From NCBI GenBank assembly GCA_900771425.1, contig CAAGNV010000018.1, forward strand, positions 1-40,855: a stretch of 40,855 bases of DNA, given 5' to 3'. This document shows, piece after piece, positions 1-7,918 of this stretch. This DNA is from Bacteroidaceae bacterium. Its GTDB lineage: Bacteria; Bacteroidota; Bacteroidia; Bacteroidales; Bacteroidaceae. How positions within the stretch are numbered: position 1 is the first letter of the stretch; every line of letters begins with the position of its first letter. Below the pieces are notes generated by a model, which did not search any database, had not been told where the DNA came from, and was given only the letters and a program-made list of their open reading frames with translations. Made by a program: the position numbers and the translations under genes.

Positions 1-32
1 CAAAGATAAGCGGAAAATCGGGAACCACCAAA
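1..32 (-). promoter_or_regulatory. Leftward promoter for a gene beyond the window
   Basis: Read on the minus strand there is TTTG at 32-29, a 20-bp spacer, then TATCTTTG at 8-1. This matches the Bacteroidetes sigma-ABfr promoter (-33 TTTG, -7 TAnnTTTG) exactly. Transcription would leave the window to the left, so the gene served is not visible. Confidence 0.6.
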
Positions 33-115
33 TAGCAAGTCCGAAGTGTTAAAATCTAATATCTATTGATAATCAATATATTATCTACGGTTATTTTTCG
101 GTATTCATGGTTGTT

Positions 116-823
116 TTAGGCTTCATAATTACAATCCTGGAATGCATCATCAACTATCATTTCCACGCTGCTTGGAATTTCAATGGAGGTAAGGCTGCTG
201 CAATCTTGGAATGCCCCTAGATCTATTACTTTCACGCTGCTTGGAATTTCAATGGATGTAAGGCTGCTGCAACCTCGGAATGCACTTTCTCTTATGTAAG
301 TCACGCTGCTTGGGATTTCAATGGAGGTAAGACTGCTGCAATTCCAGAATGCACTATTTCCTATGTAAGTCACGCTGCTTGGAATTTCAATGGAGGTAAG
401 ACTGCTGCAACCTTCGAATGCACTATTTTCTATGTAAGTCACGCTGCTTGGGATTTCAATGGAGGTAAGGCTGCTGCAACCTCGGAATGCATCATAATCT
501 ATGTAAGTCACGCTGCTTGGAATGGATGCGAAGGTAAGTTCGCTGCAACCTCGGAATGCAGAATAATCTATGTAAGTCACAGCATATGTCTTGTCTTTGT
601 AAGTTACGGTAGCAGGGATTGTGATTTCTCCTGTGTAGTCCTCAGTGCCGGAGTAGAATTCTTCTCCGCCCCATGTAACACCTGCGGTTAATTTTTCTGT
701 GTTAAGGATGAAATACATGGACTTGCCTGTTTCGTATTCAATCTTTGTGGCGTCAGGATTTTCGGCCTTGGTCACCATCATGCAGCACACAACTGCAAGA
801 AATGTAAAAAGTAATTTTTTCAT
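116..823 (-). CDS. Short BspA-like leucine-rich repeat secreted protein
   Basis: A 235-residue protein with a Sec signal peptide (residues 1-20, MKKLLFTFLAVVCCMMVTKA), a non-repetitive segment (about 21-80), a partial repeat, then six consecutive 23-residue repeats at 94-231. The repeats share SSLTSIEIPSSVTYI...SAF..C, the LRR_5 (BspA/TpLRR) type, and the protein ends abruptly with NYEA. BspA-family proteins are surface adhesins that bind host or matrix proteins in oral and gut Bacteroidales; that role is family knowledge. No T9SS sorting domain, lipobox or anchor is seen, and it is much shorter than typical BspA proteins, so it may be a secreted fragment or a recently truncated copy. It is transcribed alone from a -7 box at 912-905. 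Confidence 0.85.
   Translation of the reverse strand: MKKLLFTFLAVVCCMMVTKAENPDATKIEYETGKSMYFILNTEKLTAGVTWGGEEFYSGTEDYTGEITIPATVTYKDKTYAVTYIDYSAFRGCSELTFASIPSSVTYIDYDAFRGCSSLTSIEIPSSVTYIENSAFEGCSSLTSIEIPSSVTYIGNSAFWNCSSLTSIEIPSSVTYIRESAFRGCSSLTSIEIPSSVKVIDLGAFQDCSSLTSIEIPSSVEMIVDDAFQDCNYEA
131..544 (-). repeat. Six tandem 69-bp units inside the BspA-like gene
   Basis: The DNA for residues 94-231 is six direct 69-bp units. Several are nearly identical at nucleotide level over the shared part (for example TCACGCTGCTTGGAATTTC on the plus strand recurs), while the variable codons fall at the same place in each unit. Such near-identity suggests recent expansion by slippage or unequal recombination, so copy number may vary between strains. 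Confidence 0.9.
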
Positions 824-904
824 TTGTTTATTGGTCTGTCGTTAGTCGTTATCATTATGATTTGTTTATGCCTTAACCTCATGTCTGGCCATAAGTGAAC
901 GGCA

Positions 905-912
905 CAAAGTTA
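905..912 (-). promoter_or_regulatory. -7 box for the BspA-like gene
   Basis: On the minus strand TAACTTTG (912-905) fits the TAnnTTTG -7 element about 80 bases upstream of the start codon. No good TTTG -33 element is visible at the expected distance. The rest of the divergent spacer (824-1248) holds the opposing promoter and a heptamer tract. Confidence 0.45.
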
Positions 913-986
913 CAAGTTTTTAAAGAAAAACGTGCAGATTCTGTCAAAAAACTGTGTGTTTTCTTGTCATTTTTCTACATTCAGGC

Positions 987-1016
987 TGTGTGTTATCGTT
1001 TTAATTCGTATCTTTG
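987..1016 (+). promoter_or_regulatory. Probable promoter of the secreted acetylesterase
   Basis: TATCTTTG at 1009-1016 is a perfect Bacteroidetes -7 element; TGTG at 987-990 is a weak -33 with an 18-bp spacer. The predicted leader before the ATG at 1249 is about 225 bases and contains the tandem tract at 1082-1137. Confidence 0.45.
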
Positions 1017-1081
1017 CAAGTCAAATAAACGACGAAGCATCACGAATAAAGTTTCGCAGGGCTCAACTTTAAGTAGAACAG

Positions 1082-1137
1082 TAGTCAGGAGACAGTAGTC
1101 AGTAGAGAGTAGAGGTTATAGCTTAGAGCTTAGAGAT
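1082..1137 (+). repeat. Degenerate 7-bp tandem tract in a leader
   Basis: Eight consecutive heptamers can be read in register, drifting from TAGTCAG through TAGAGAG to TAGAGCT and TAGAGAT. The 17-mer at 1120-1136 (AGCTTAGAGCTTAGAGA) recurs as its reverse complement at 38101-38117. After it, 1145-1185 has ACTCC/ACTAC words at 8-10 bp spacing. No coding potential is seen. Confidence 0.75.
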
Positions 1138-1248
1138 GATTATACTACTTGACTCCTTAACTCCCTTTAACTCCAAAACTACTGAAGAATCTTAGCTGAA
1201 TCACTAATTTTAACTATAAAAATAAACCTAAAAAACTCTCAAAGTGAC

Positions 1249-2538
1249 ATGAAACACTTACTTGTAACAATGATGATGGTCATGATGGCCACAAGCAGTT
1301 TCGCTCAGGTAGATAAGAACTTCTACATCTACATCTGTATCGGACAGTCAAACATGGAAGGCAATGCGCCTTATGAACAGCAGGACATGGAGGGTGTTGA
1401 CCCTCGTTTCCAGGTGATGGCAGCTGTTGACTACAGCGGCAACCAGTCGAATGTTCATGGTCGTCCTTCTGAAGTGATAAATAAGGAAAAGCGTACGAAA
1501 GGCCAGTGGTACACAGCCACTCCACCTCTCTGCCGTGAGAATACTGGTCTGACTCCAGTTGACTATTTCGGACGTACAATGGTTCAGAACCTCCCTAAGA
1601 ACGTGAAGGTTGGTGTAATCAACGTGGCTATCGGTGGCTGTAAGATTGAGGCCTTCCTCAAGGACAGCATCCCAAACTACATGACTACAGGTCCAGACTG
1701 GCTCCGCAACACTGCAAAGAACTATGACAGTGACCCTTACAAGTATGTCATTGACCTTGCACGTGAGGCTCAGAAGGTGGGTGTGATCAAGGGAATCCTG
1801 CTCCATCAGGGTGAATCAAACTCAGGTGAAGAATCATGGTCAGGTAAGGTCAAGAAGGTATATAACGACATGCTCACAGACCTCAACCTCAAGGCACAGG
1901 ACGTTCCTCTCTTCGTAGGAGAAGTAGTAAGTGCAGACCGTGGAGGCTCTTGTGGCCCAGGTATGAACCCTATCATCGACAAGATAGGCGAAACCATACC
2001 AACAGCCTACCCAGTATCAGCAACAGGCTGTACCAATGCATTTGACCACCTGCACTTCGATGCAGCAGGCTACCGTCTCATTGGTATGCGTTATGCACAG
2101 GCAGCACTGGCTACTATGGGCATCAAGTATGAAGTACCAGCAGGACTGGCAAAGGTAGAATCACCACTCGTAAGCAATGGTTTCGGTGGCAGTTCATGCA
2201 TCTTCAACTATGTCAACCCAAATGCCAAGTCGGTAGTACTCAGCGCTGACTTTGGCGAGGATAAACCAATGGTAAAGAGTGGCTTGGACGGTGTGTGGAC
2301 ACTCAGCCAGGGTGGTCTCAAGGCAGGCAAGCACACCTATACCTTCATCGTTGACGGTAAGGCTATCCTTGACCCTCGGAATGCTAACAAGTCGGAAGAT
2401 GGCAAGCAGAGTGTTGTTGACGTTCCAGAAGCACCACAGTTCGGTGGTTTCGGAGGCTTTGGAGGCTTTGGTGGTCCACGTCCTCAGGGACAAGGTGGTC
2501 CACGTCCTCAGGGAGCTCCACAGGGACCAAGACAGTAA
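1249..2538 (+). CDS. Secreted SASA-family (SGNH) acetylesterase with C-terminal E-set domain
   Basis: 429 residues. A signal peptide (1-19, cleavage after SFA) is followed by a sialate O-acetylesterase-like domain (SASA, PF03629, related to carbohydrate esterase family 6). The block-I motif GQSNMEG carries the probable nucleophile Ser34, and the block-V DxxH is Asp266/His269 in FDHLHFDAAG. Residues about 300-395 (VVLSADFG...GLKAGKHTYTFIVDGKAILDP) resemble the glycogen-binding/CBM48 E-set fold often attached to Bacteroidetes esterases. The last ~30 residues are a Gly/Pro/Gln tail with a 24-bp internal DNA repeat. Expected role: removing acetyl groups from plant polysaccharide or sialoglycans outside the cytoplasm; the substrate is unknown. 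proB follows after 130 bp without a visible promoter, so read-through is possible. Confidence 0.85.
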   Translation: MKHLLVTMMMVMMATSSFAQVDKNFYIYICIGQSNMEGNAPYEQQDMEGVDPRFQVMAAVDYSGNQSNVHGRPSEVINKEKRTKGQWYTATPPLCRENTGLTPVDYFGRTMVQNLPKNVKVGVINVAIGGCKIEAFLKDSIPNYMTTGPDWLRNTAKNYDSDPYKYVIDLAREAQKVGVIKGILLHQGESNSGEESWSGKVKKVYNDMLTDLNLKAQDVPLFVGEVVSADRGGSCGPGMNPIIDKIGETIPTAYPVSATGCTNAFDHLHFDAAGYRLIGMRYAQAALATMGIKYEVPAGLAKVESPLVSNGFGGSSCIFNYVNPNAKSVVLSADFGEDKPMVKSGLDGVWTLSQGGLKAGKHTYTFIVDGKAILDPRNANKSEDGKQSVVDVPEAPQFGGFGGFGGFGGPRPQGQGGPRPQGAPQGPRQ

Positions 2539-2548
2539 AAAAGAGAGG

Positions 2549-2629
2549 CCATTAGCTATTAGCCATTAGCCATTAGCTCCAACCATCCGGAAGGAAAGGC
2601 AAATGGCCAATGGCAAATGGCCAATGGCT
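2549..2629 (+). repeat. Two heptamer tracts forming an imperfect inverted repeat
   Basis: Four 7-bp units of CCATTAG type (2549-2576) are followed by five units of AATGGCC type (2595-2629). The second tract is close to the reverse complement of the first, so the RNA could fold into a long imperfect hairpin with loop 2577-2594. It lies between the acetylesterase stop and proB. There is no T-run, so it is not a standard terminator. Confidence 0.75.
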
Positions 2630-2668
2630 CTCCACTAACCACCTCAACTCCTTTAACTACACAAAAAT

Positions 2669-3433
2669 ATGACACGAATAACAATAAAAGTAGGCAGTAA
2701 TGTGCTGACACGTGAAGATGGTTCACTCGATGTAACACGAATGTCAGCCCTTGTAGATCAGATAGCCTGGATACGTCGCAAAGGTATCGAGGTGATACTT
2801 GTCAGTTCAGGAGCAGTAGCAAGTGGACGCTCAGAGCTGCACCTGCACAAGGAAATGAGTGAAGTAAATGCACGACAGCTTTACTCAGCAGTAGGTCAGG
2901 CCAAGTTGATAAACCGATACTACGAAATGTTCCGTGACCATAAGATAGCAGTGGGACAGGTACTCACCATGAAGGAGAACTTCAGCCGTCCTGACCACTT
3001 CCAGACCCAGCAGAACTGTATGATGGTGATGCTGGACAATAACGTATTGCCTATTGTCAATGAGAACGATACCGTGTCAGTAACCGAACTTATGTTTACC
3101 GATAACGATGAACTGGCTGGACTGGTAACAGAAATGATGCACTCCGAGGCTCTGTTCATACTTTCCAACATCGATGGCATCTACGACGGAGACCCCTCAC
3201 AGCCTGATTCTCACCTCATAGGAACAGTCAGCAGTACAGACGACCTCAGCAAGTACGTACAGAAGAAGAAATCAAAGGCTGGACGTGGAGGCATGGAGTC
3301 GAAATCGTCCATTGCACAGCAGTTGGCAGGTAAAGGCATTCCGGTAATCATAGCCAACGGCAAGCGTGAGAACATACTTATCAACTTGATAGAGAACAAA
3401 GAAAGTACACCACATACAGAGTTCGTAAAATGA
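2669..3433 (+). CDS. proB: Glutamate 5-kinase, PUA-less form
   Basis: 254 residues forming a complete amino-acid kinase domain: KVGSNVLT near the N-terminus (phosphate-binding), VSSGAVASG, and NENDTVS in the substrate region. It phosphorylates L-glutamate to gamma-glutamyl phosphate, the first step of proline synthesis. The E. coli enzyme (about 367 aa) has an extra C-terminal PUA domain; this one stops after the kinase domain, and its stop overlaps the proA start (ATGA, 3430-3433), so the short form is genuine and translation is probably coupled. No promoter is visible in the 130-bp repeat-filled spacer upstream. Confidence 0.95.
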   Translation: MTRITIKVGSNVLTREDGSLDVTRMSALVDQIAWIRRKGIEVILVSSGAVASGRSELHLHKEMSEVNARQLYSAVGQAKLINRYYEMFRDHKIAVGQVLTMKENFSRPDHFQTQQNCMMVMLDNNVLPIVNENDTVSVTELMFTDNDELAGLVTEMMHSEALFILSNIDGIYDGDPSQPDSHLIGTVSSTDDLSKYVQKKKSKAGRGGMESKSSIAQQLAGKGIPVIIANGKRENILINLIENKESTPHTEFVK

Positions 3434-4686
3434 TACAGCAACAGTTACAGCAGGCAAAAGATGCCTCACTCGATTTACAGGGATATAGCCAGCAGCAAGT
3501 GAACGACCTACTGCTCACACTTGCAGATGCCATCATGGCAAACAAGGATTCACTGCTCAGTGCCAACCAACAGGATCTGGACAGAATGGAACAGAGCAAC
3601 CCTCTGTATGACCGCCTGAAACTCACGGAAAGCCGATTGGAAGGCATAGCATCAGACATGCGAAACGTAGTGAAACTCCCTTCACCACTGGGCAAGACAC
3701 TGAGCGAAACCACACTCCCTAACGGACTTGAAATAAAGCGTGTAAGTGTTCCTTTCGGTGTCATAGGCATAGTATATGAAGCACGTCCAAATGTGACATT
3801 TGATGTGTTCTCGCTCTGCCTCAAGAGTGGCAATGTATGTGTGCTCAAGGGTGGCAAGGATGCCGACAGTTCCAACCGAGCAATTGTCTCTCTTATTAAA
3901 GCAGAATTGGAGCGTCAAGGCCTCAATCCACATGTCATAGAACTCCTCCCAGCCACACATGAAGCCACAGGAGAGATGCTTCAGGCACGTAACTTCATAG
4001 ACGTAGTGATACCACGAGGCAGCAGCCGACTCATCAATTTCGTAAGAGAAACAGCCTCTGTACCAGTCATTGAGACAGGAGCAGGAGTATGTCATGCATA
4101 CATAGACCGTGATGCAGACCTGAAGAAAGCAATACCAGTTGTAGTCAATGCCAAGACACGCCGTGTAAGTGTGTGCAATGCACTCGACTGCATGATTATA
4201 GACCAAAACCGCCTTGCTGACCTCACACAGATTTGTCAGCCATTGTTCGAGAAAGGTGTTGAGATACTTGCCGATAACGAAAGCTATTCAGTCCTTTCAG
4301 CAAGCCAGTTAGGCACAACCTATGCCTCATTGTTGAAGCCAGCAACCGAAGAAACCTTCGGAACAGAATTCCTGGCTATGCGAATGGCAATAAAGACTGT
4401 GGATGGTGTAGAAGCCGCCATCCGCCATATCCGCCAATTTGGTTCAGGACACAGTGAGTGTATAGTTACCGAGAACCAGACAGCAGCAGATGAGTTCCTC
4501 CGTAAGGTAGATGCAGCATGTGTCTATCATAATGCCCCTACGTCATTCACCGATGGAGCACAGTTCGGACTTGGTGCAGAGATAGGTATCAGCACACAGA
4601 AACTACATGCACGTGGCCCAATGGCACTCGAAGCCATGACCACATACAAGTGGATTGTCAAAGGAGAAGGACAGGTGAGAGGATAG
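3430..4686 (+). CDS. proA: Glutamate-5-semialdehyde dehydrogenase (gamma-glutamyl phosphate reductase)
   Basis: 418 residues, the usual ProA length, colinear throughout with the aldehyde-dehydrogenase-fold family. The catalytic cysteine is Cys249 in NAKTRRVSVCN, and the nearby IETGAGVCHAYID stretch is typical of ProA. It reduces gamma-glutamyl phosphate with NADPH to glutamate-5-semialdehyde, which cyclises toward proline. It overlaps proB by four bases, giving a proBA operon. No proC is in the window. Confidence 0.96.
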   Translation: MIQQQLQQAKDASLDLQGYSQQQVNDLLLTLADAIMANKDSLLSANQQDLDRMEQSNPLYDRLKLTESRLEGIASDMRNVVKLPSPLGKTLSETTLPNGLEIKRVSVPFGVIGIVYEARPNVTFDVFSLCLKSGNVCVLKGGKDADSSNRAIVSLIKAELERQGLNPHVIELLPATHEATGEMLQARNFIDVVIPRGSSRLINFVRETASVPVIETGAGVCHAYIDRDADLKKAIPVVVNAKTRRVSVCNALDCMIIDQNRLADLTQICQPLFEKGVEILADNESYSVLSASQLGTTYASLLKPATEETFGTEFLAMRMAIKTVDGVEAAIRHIRQFGSGHSECIVTENQTAADEFLRKVDAACVYHNAPTSFTDGAQFGLGAEIGISTQKLHARGPMALEAMTTYKWIVKGEGQVRG

Positions 4687-4689
4687 AAG

Positions 4690-4800
4690 ACCCCTCTCCG
4701 ACTCTCCCATGGGGAGAGAGTATAATGATAAGTAAAGATATAGGCACAATACACATCAACCTTCCCCCCGCCCTATAGGGAGGGGTAGGGGGAGGGTCCG
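4690..4800. repeat. GC-rich palindromic spacer between convergent genes
   Basis: Two hairpins lie between the proA stop and the end of the convergent gene. CTCTCC (4702-4707) pairs with GGAGAG (4713-4718). CCCCGCCC (4766-4773) pairs with GGGAGGGG (4778-4785) with one mismatch and a TATA loop. The second is embedded in a C-rich/G-rich strand-asymmetric block (4761-4796). They may end transcription from both sides, but neither has a clean T-run; the composition resembles dispersed REP-like palindromes. Confidence 0.55.
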
Positions 4801-6015
4801 TTATCTTCTAATAACTTTCTTTCCGCCAATAATCACGATACCTTTATAGATCTCGTCAGCCTTAGTGCCGTAAATAGTATAAGGAGTTGCAGCGAACGAT
4901 GCTTTTCTTGAAGCATTTTCACTGCACTCCTTTATGTTTGTGGCATTGTTCCCGTGGAGCTTATAGATTACAGGAAGCGTATAGCTGGCAGTATCGGCAT
5001 AGCATGCAAAGATATCAGTGCCGGCAGTCTTGTTAGGGTTATACATTATAGTATTGGAGCGAGAGTTGCCTGTACTCTTTATCGTAGCAGCCCAGTCATC
5101 AGCAATACTGATGCTCCACAGTCCGTAGTCACCATAGTTCTCGCTGGTGTACTTGTCCCATACAGTCAGGTAGTTGTTGTTGCTACGGTTAGGATTTCCT
5201 CCACTTGCTACAAGATACCAGTTCCATGCATCTATGAAAGCAACACGGTCATCAACACGCTCCACCATATATTCATATTCGTCACCCATGCGGTTCACCA
5301 TAGTACGGTCAGGACTGTAAGTAGCCTTCACTGCCCTTATGTTGTTCTTGCTCTTGTATTCGTCGAAGTAACCCATCACGAGGTTTACTCCAGGCTTGCT
5401 CACACCGAACATCACAAGGTCACCTGTCTCGAGTTCATTTGGGTCAGTCACTACCCACATCACATCATCGGCTACATCAAGGTTGTGGCTGCTTCCGTTA
5501 TCTGCAAATATAGTTATAGTGTTGATATATATGCCGTTCTCGGTACAATCAACACTGAACGTCACCTTACCGCTCTCCTTGTTGAAAGTATAGACAGTGT
5601 CACGGTTGTACACACCCTGTCCGCTTGTAGTTGGCTTGCTTATTGAGTATGACTGCACGTCACCGTCTCCTACTTTCATGTTGATTGCTCCACGGCCTTT
5701 GGAAGAGTTCTGGCAATAGTTCACGATGATACAGGTCACATTGGAGAACTCCAGCACAGAAGTAGCTCCGGCACCGCTGGTACCAGTCTTCACACCAACT
5801 CCCTTGCTGTAGAGGCGTCCCTGTGCATCGGTATATCCTGCACTGTAGTCAGTGGCATTCATGTTCGATAACCATCCGTCAGTCTTTCCGTCAAGGCTTA
5901 CGGTGCCTATCTTCGATTTCCATTCAGAACTAACGAATGTGTATGTGGTACTGATAGCAAATAAGTTGCAAACTGTCATGAGGCATACGAGTGCTGCCAT
6001 TAATCTTCGTGTCAT
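4801..6015 (-). CDS. Secreted protein of unknown function, two beta-type domains, T9SS-like tail
   Basis: Taking the ATG at 6015 gives 404 residues beginning with a signal peptide (MTRRLMAALVCLMTVCNLFA). The 30-codon upstream extension crosses the promoter box at 6050-6043 and a repeat tract, so it was not used. Residues about 20-175 (TYTFVSSEWKS..., with FSVDCTENGIYINTITIFAD) look like a carbohydrate-binding beta-sandwich. Residues about 180-360 (DVMWVVTDPNELETGDLVMFG... through NYLTVWD) look like a second all-beta module seen in Bacteroidales surface proteins. The end, EIYKGIVIIGGKKVIRR, is the short tail common on exported Prevotella proteins. I do not recognise an enzyme domain; glycan binding is a guess. 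Confidence 0.75.
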   Translation of the reverse strand: MTRRLMAALVCLMTVCNLFAISTTYTFVSSEWKSKIGTVSLDGKTDGWLSNMNATDYSAGYTDAQGRLYSKGVGVKTGTSGAGATSVLEFSNVTCIIVNYCQNSSKGRGAINMKVGDGDVQSYSISKPTTSGQGVYNRDTVYTFNKESGKVTFSVDCTENGIYINTITIFADNGSSHNLDVADDVMWVVTDPNELETGDLVMFGVSKPGVNLVMGYFDEYKSKNNIRAVKATYSPDRTMVNRMGDEYEYMVERVDDRVAFIDAWNWYLVASGGNPNRSNNNYLTVWDKYTSENYGDYGLWSISIADDWAATIKSTGNSRSNTIMYNPNKTAGTDIFACYADTASYTLPVIYKLHGNNATNIKECSENASRKASFAATPYTIYGTKADEIYKGIVIIGGKKVIRR

Positions 6016-6042
6016 ATCGCTTGTTTTTCTTGATTTGGGGTG

Positions 6043-6050
6043 CAAAGGTA
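6043..6050 (-). promoter_or_regulatory. -7 box for the secreted unknown protein
   Basis: Minus-strand TACCTTTG (6050-6043) lies 27 bases upstream of the ATG at 6015 and fits TAnnTTTG. The -33 region falls in the GAAAAG heptamer tract and has no clear TTTG. Confidence 0.5.
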
Positions 6051-6060
6051 CGAAAATAAA

Positions 6061-6131
6061 GTGAAAAGCGAAAAGTGAAAAGCGAAAAGATGCAATAATT
6101 GTCATTTATCAATTGTCAATTATCAATTATT
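6061..6131 (+). repeat. Two adjacent heptamer tracts in a divergent promoter region
   Basis: Four 7-bp units alternating GTGAAAA / GCGAAAA (6061-6088) are followed, after 8 bp, by five units of AATTGTC / AATTATC type (6097-6131). The two tracts have unrelated sequence but the same period. They separate two back-to-back promoters. Confidence 0.8.
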
Positions 6132-6142
6132 TACTACCTTTG
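6112..6142 (+). promoter_or_regulatory. Promoter of the secreted carboxylesterase
   Basis: ATTG at 6112-6115, a 19-bp spacer, and TACCTTTG at 6135-6142 match the Bacteroidetes consensus with one -33 mismatch. The ATG at 6174 follows by 31 bases. The -33 element lies inside the AATTGTC heptamer tract, so a change of repeat number could shift the promoter spacing. Confidence 0.6.
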
Positions 6143-6173
6143 CATCATACTTTTAACTAATAATTCCTTTTTG

Positions 6174-7730
6174 ATGAACTTCAGACTTATTGCAGCAGCA
6201 TTCTTGCTGACACTCATGGGCACAGCCAGTGCTCAGGACAAATATCAGAACTTGATAGTCTCTACCGAATCAGGTCGTGTACAGGGCTTTTATCAGGAAA
6301 ACACCATGGCATTCCTCGGAATCCCATACGCAAAGGTGGAACGTTTCATGCCTCCGCTACCTGCCGAGAAGTGGGATACTATCCGTGTGTGTGACCACTG
6401 GGGACCACAGGCCATGCAGAACACAGGACGTGACCTTCCCGAATCGGAAATGTCGGAGAACTGCTGTGTGATGAATATCTGGACCACAGACCGTAAGGTG
6501 AAGAAACCAGTGATGCTATGGCTTCATGGTGGTGGTTTCGACTCAGGTACATCAGCATGGAATCCGGGCATGGGACTTGCCACGAAAGACGTAGTGGTAG
6601 TCAGCATCAATCACCGCCTCAACATAATGGGCTTCCTCGACCTTTCTGCCTGTTCACCAAAGTACAAGTACTCGGGCAATGTAGGCATGATGGACGTAGT
6701 GGCTGCACTCAAGTGGATTCACAATAACATCCGGCAGTTTGGTGGCGACCCTTCAAACATCACTGTATTCGGTGAATCAGGTGGTGGAGGCAAGGTAGGC
6801 ACTTTGCTCTGTATGCCAGAGGCTAAAGACCTGTTCAACAAAGCCATCATCCTCAGCGGAACCATTCTTAACGTCAACACCAAGCAGATGTCGGAATCAC
6901 TCGGAAAGGCAGTACTGGCAGAACTCGGCATTGACCCTCAACACATAGAAAAGATAAATGATGTGCCTTACCGTCAACTATATGAGGCAGGCCAGAGAGC
7001 TATGGCCAAGAGCATCGGTACACGCCGTCCAGGTACACCAATGATGTGGGGATTCGGCCCTACACCCGATGGTGAAGTACTCACACAACAACCATTCCAA
7101 CCAGGTTTTGCTTCCTTTGCCGACAACAAGCCGATCATCATAGGCACTACGTTCAACGAACTGCAACAACTCACTTATGGCCAGTCCCTTACTGATGAGC
7201 AAGTACGTGAACGACTCCTCCCTGTATTCGGAGAAAGAACTGATGAGTACATCAAGGCATTCGACCAGGCATGGCCAAAACACTCAGCAAATGACCTTCT
7301 GTCAGCAGACCGCCTCTTCCGTCCAAAGACCATCATCACAGCCGACTACGTGTCATCACACCGTAAGACCCCGATATACATGTATATGTTTACGTGGAAG
7401 TCACCAGTCAATCAAGGTTCGGTACACGGACACGAACTCAAGTTCTGCTTCAATACCCTTAACCATGCAGGAAACGAACTGCCTAACCCAACAGAGGAGG
7501 ACCAACGCCTTGCCGACAGGATGAGCCAGTCATGGGCAAACTTCGCACATACAGGCAATCCAAATGCCAAGGGACTTCCACGCTGGCGGCCATACAGTGC
7601 GAAGAAGGGCAACATACTTATGTTCGACTACAAGCCTTCAATTCGCTACAACTTTGACCGTCACCTCGAAGAGATAATCGATGACAAGTGCTTCGAACAA
7701 CTGAAGCAGTTCCGCGAAAGCCACAAGTAA
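6174..7730 (+). CDS. Secreted type-B carboxylesterase
   Basis: 518 residues from the ATG at 6174, which opens a signal peptide (MNFRLIAAAFLLTLMGTASA) just after the promoter; the longer reading frame from 6099 runs through repeats and the promoter. It is a full-length alpha/beta-hydrolase of the COesterase family (PF00135): oxyanion-hole HGGGF, nucleophile Ser202 in FGESGGGG, probable acid Glu329 in GTTFNE, and His418 in VHGHELKF. Such enzymes hydrolyse carboxylic esters; in Bacteroidales they are often placed with polysaccharide use, where feruloyl or acetyl esters are plausible. The substrate is not inferable. A strong terminator follows. Confidence 0.9.
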   Translation: MNFRLIAAAFLLTLMGTASAQDKYQNLIVSTESGRVQGFYQENTMAFLGIPYAKVERFMPPLPAEKWDTIRVCDHWGPQAMQNTGRDLPESEMSENCCVMNIWTTDRKVKKPVMLWLHGGGFDSGTSAWNPGMGLATKDVVVVSINHRLNIMGFLDLSACSPKYKYSGNVGMMDVVAALKWIHNNIRQFGGDPSNITVFGESGGGGKVGTLLCMPEAKDLFNKAIILSGTILNVNTKQMSESLGKAVLAELGIDPQHIEKINDVPYRQLYEAGQRAMAKSIGTRRPGTPMMWGFGPTPDGEVLTQQPFQPGFASFADNKPIIIGTTFNELQQLTYGQSLTDEQVRERLLPVFGERTDEYIKAFDQAWPKHSANDLLSADRLFRPKTIITADYVSSHRKTPIYMYMFTWKSPVNQGSVHGHELKFCFNTLNHAGNELPNPTEEDQRLADRMSQSWANFAHTGNPNAKGLPRWRPYSAKKGNILMFDYKPSIRYNFDRHLEEIIDDKCFEQLKQFRESHK

Positions 7731-7786
7731 CAGACTTCACGCAACATAACCACACGGCCGTCAGTGCTGGCCAACCGTGAAAATAC

Positions 7787-7831
7787 ACCGACTTGCGACA
7801 ATGTATGGACATTGCTCGTAGGTCGGTTTTT
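7787..7831 (+). terminator. Intrinsic terminator of the carboxylesterase
   Basis: An outer stem ACCGAC (7787-7792) / GTCGGT (7822-7827) encloses an inner stem CAATGT (7799-7804) / ACATTG (7809-7814), followed by TTTT. It lies 57 bases after the stop codon. Confidence 0.75.
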
Positions 7832-7918
7832 ACGTATATTACAGCCTCTTTGACGATGTTAAGCAAAAGTAAAAAGCACCACAGCTTGTTGCATACTCCT
7901 TAAGAGACAACCGGCAAA

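Noticed and set aside
895..1098. 67-codon open frame on the plus strand between the divergent promoters
   Set aside because: It spans the two opposing -7 boxes and enters the heptamer tract, with no recognisable protein features.
4954..5646. 230-codon plus-strand frame opposite the secreted unknown protein
   Set aside because: Antisense shadow: the minus strand has a signal peptide, promoter and sorting-type tail; the plus frame has none.
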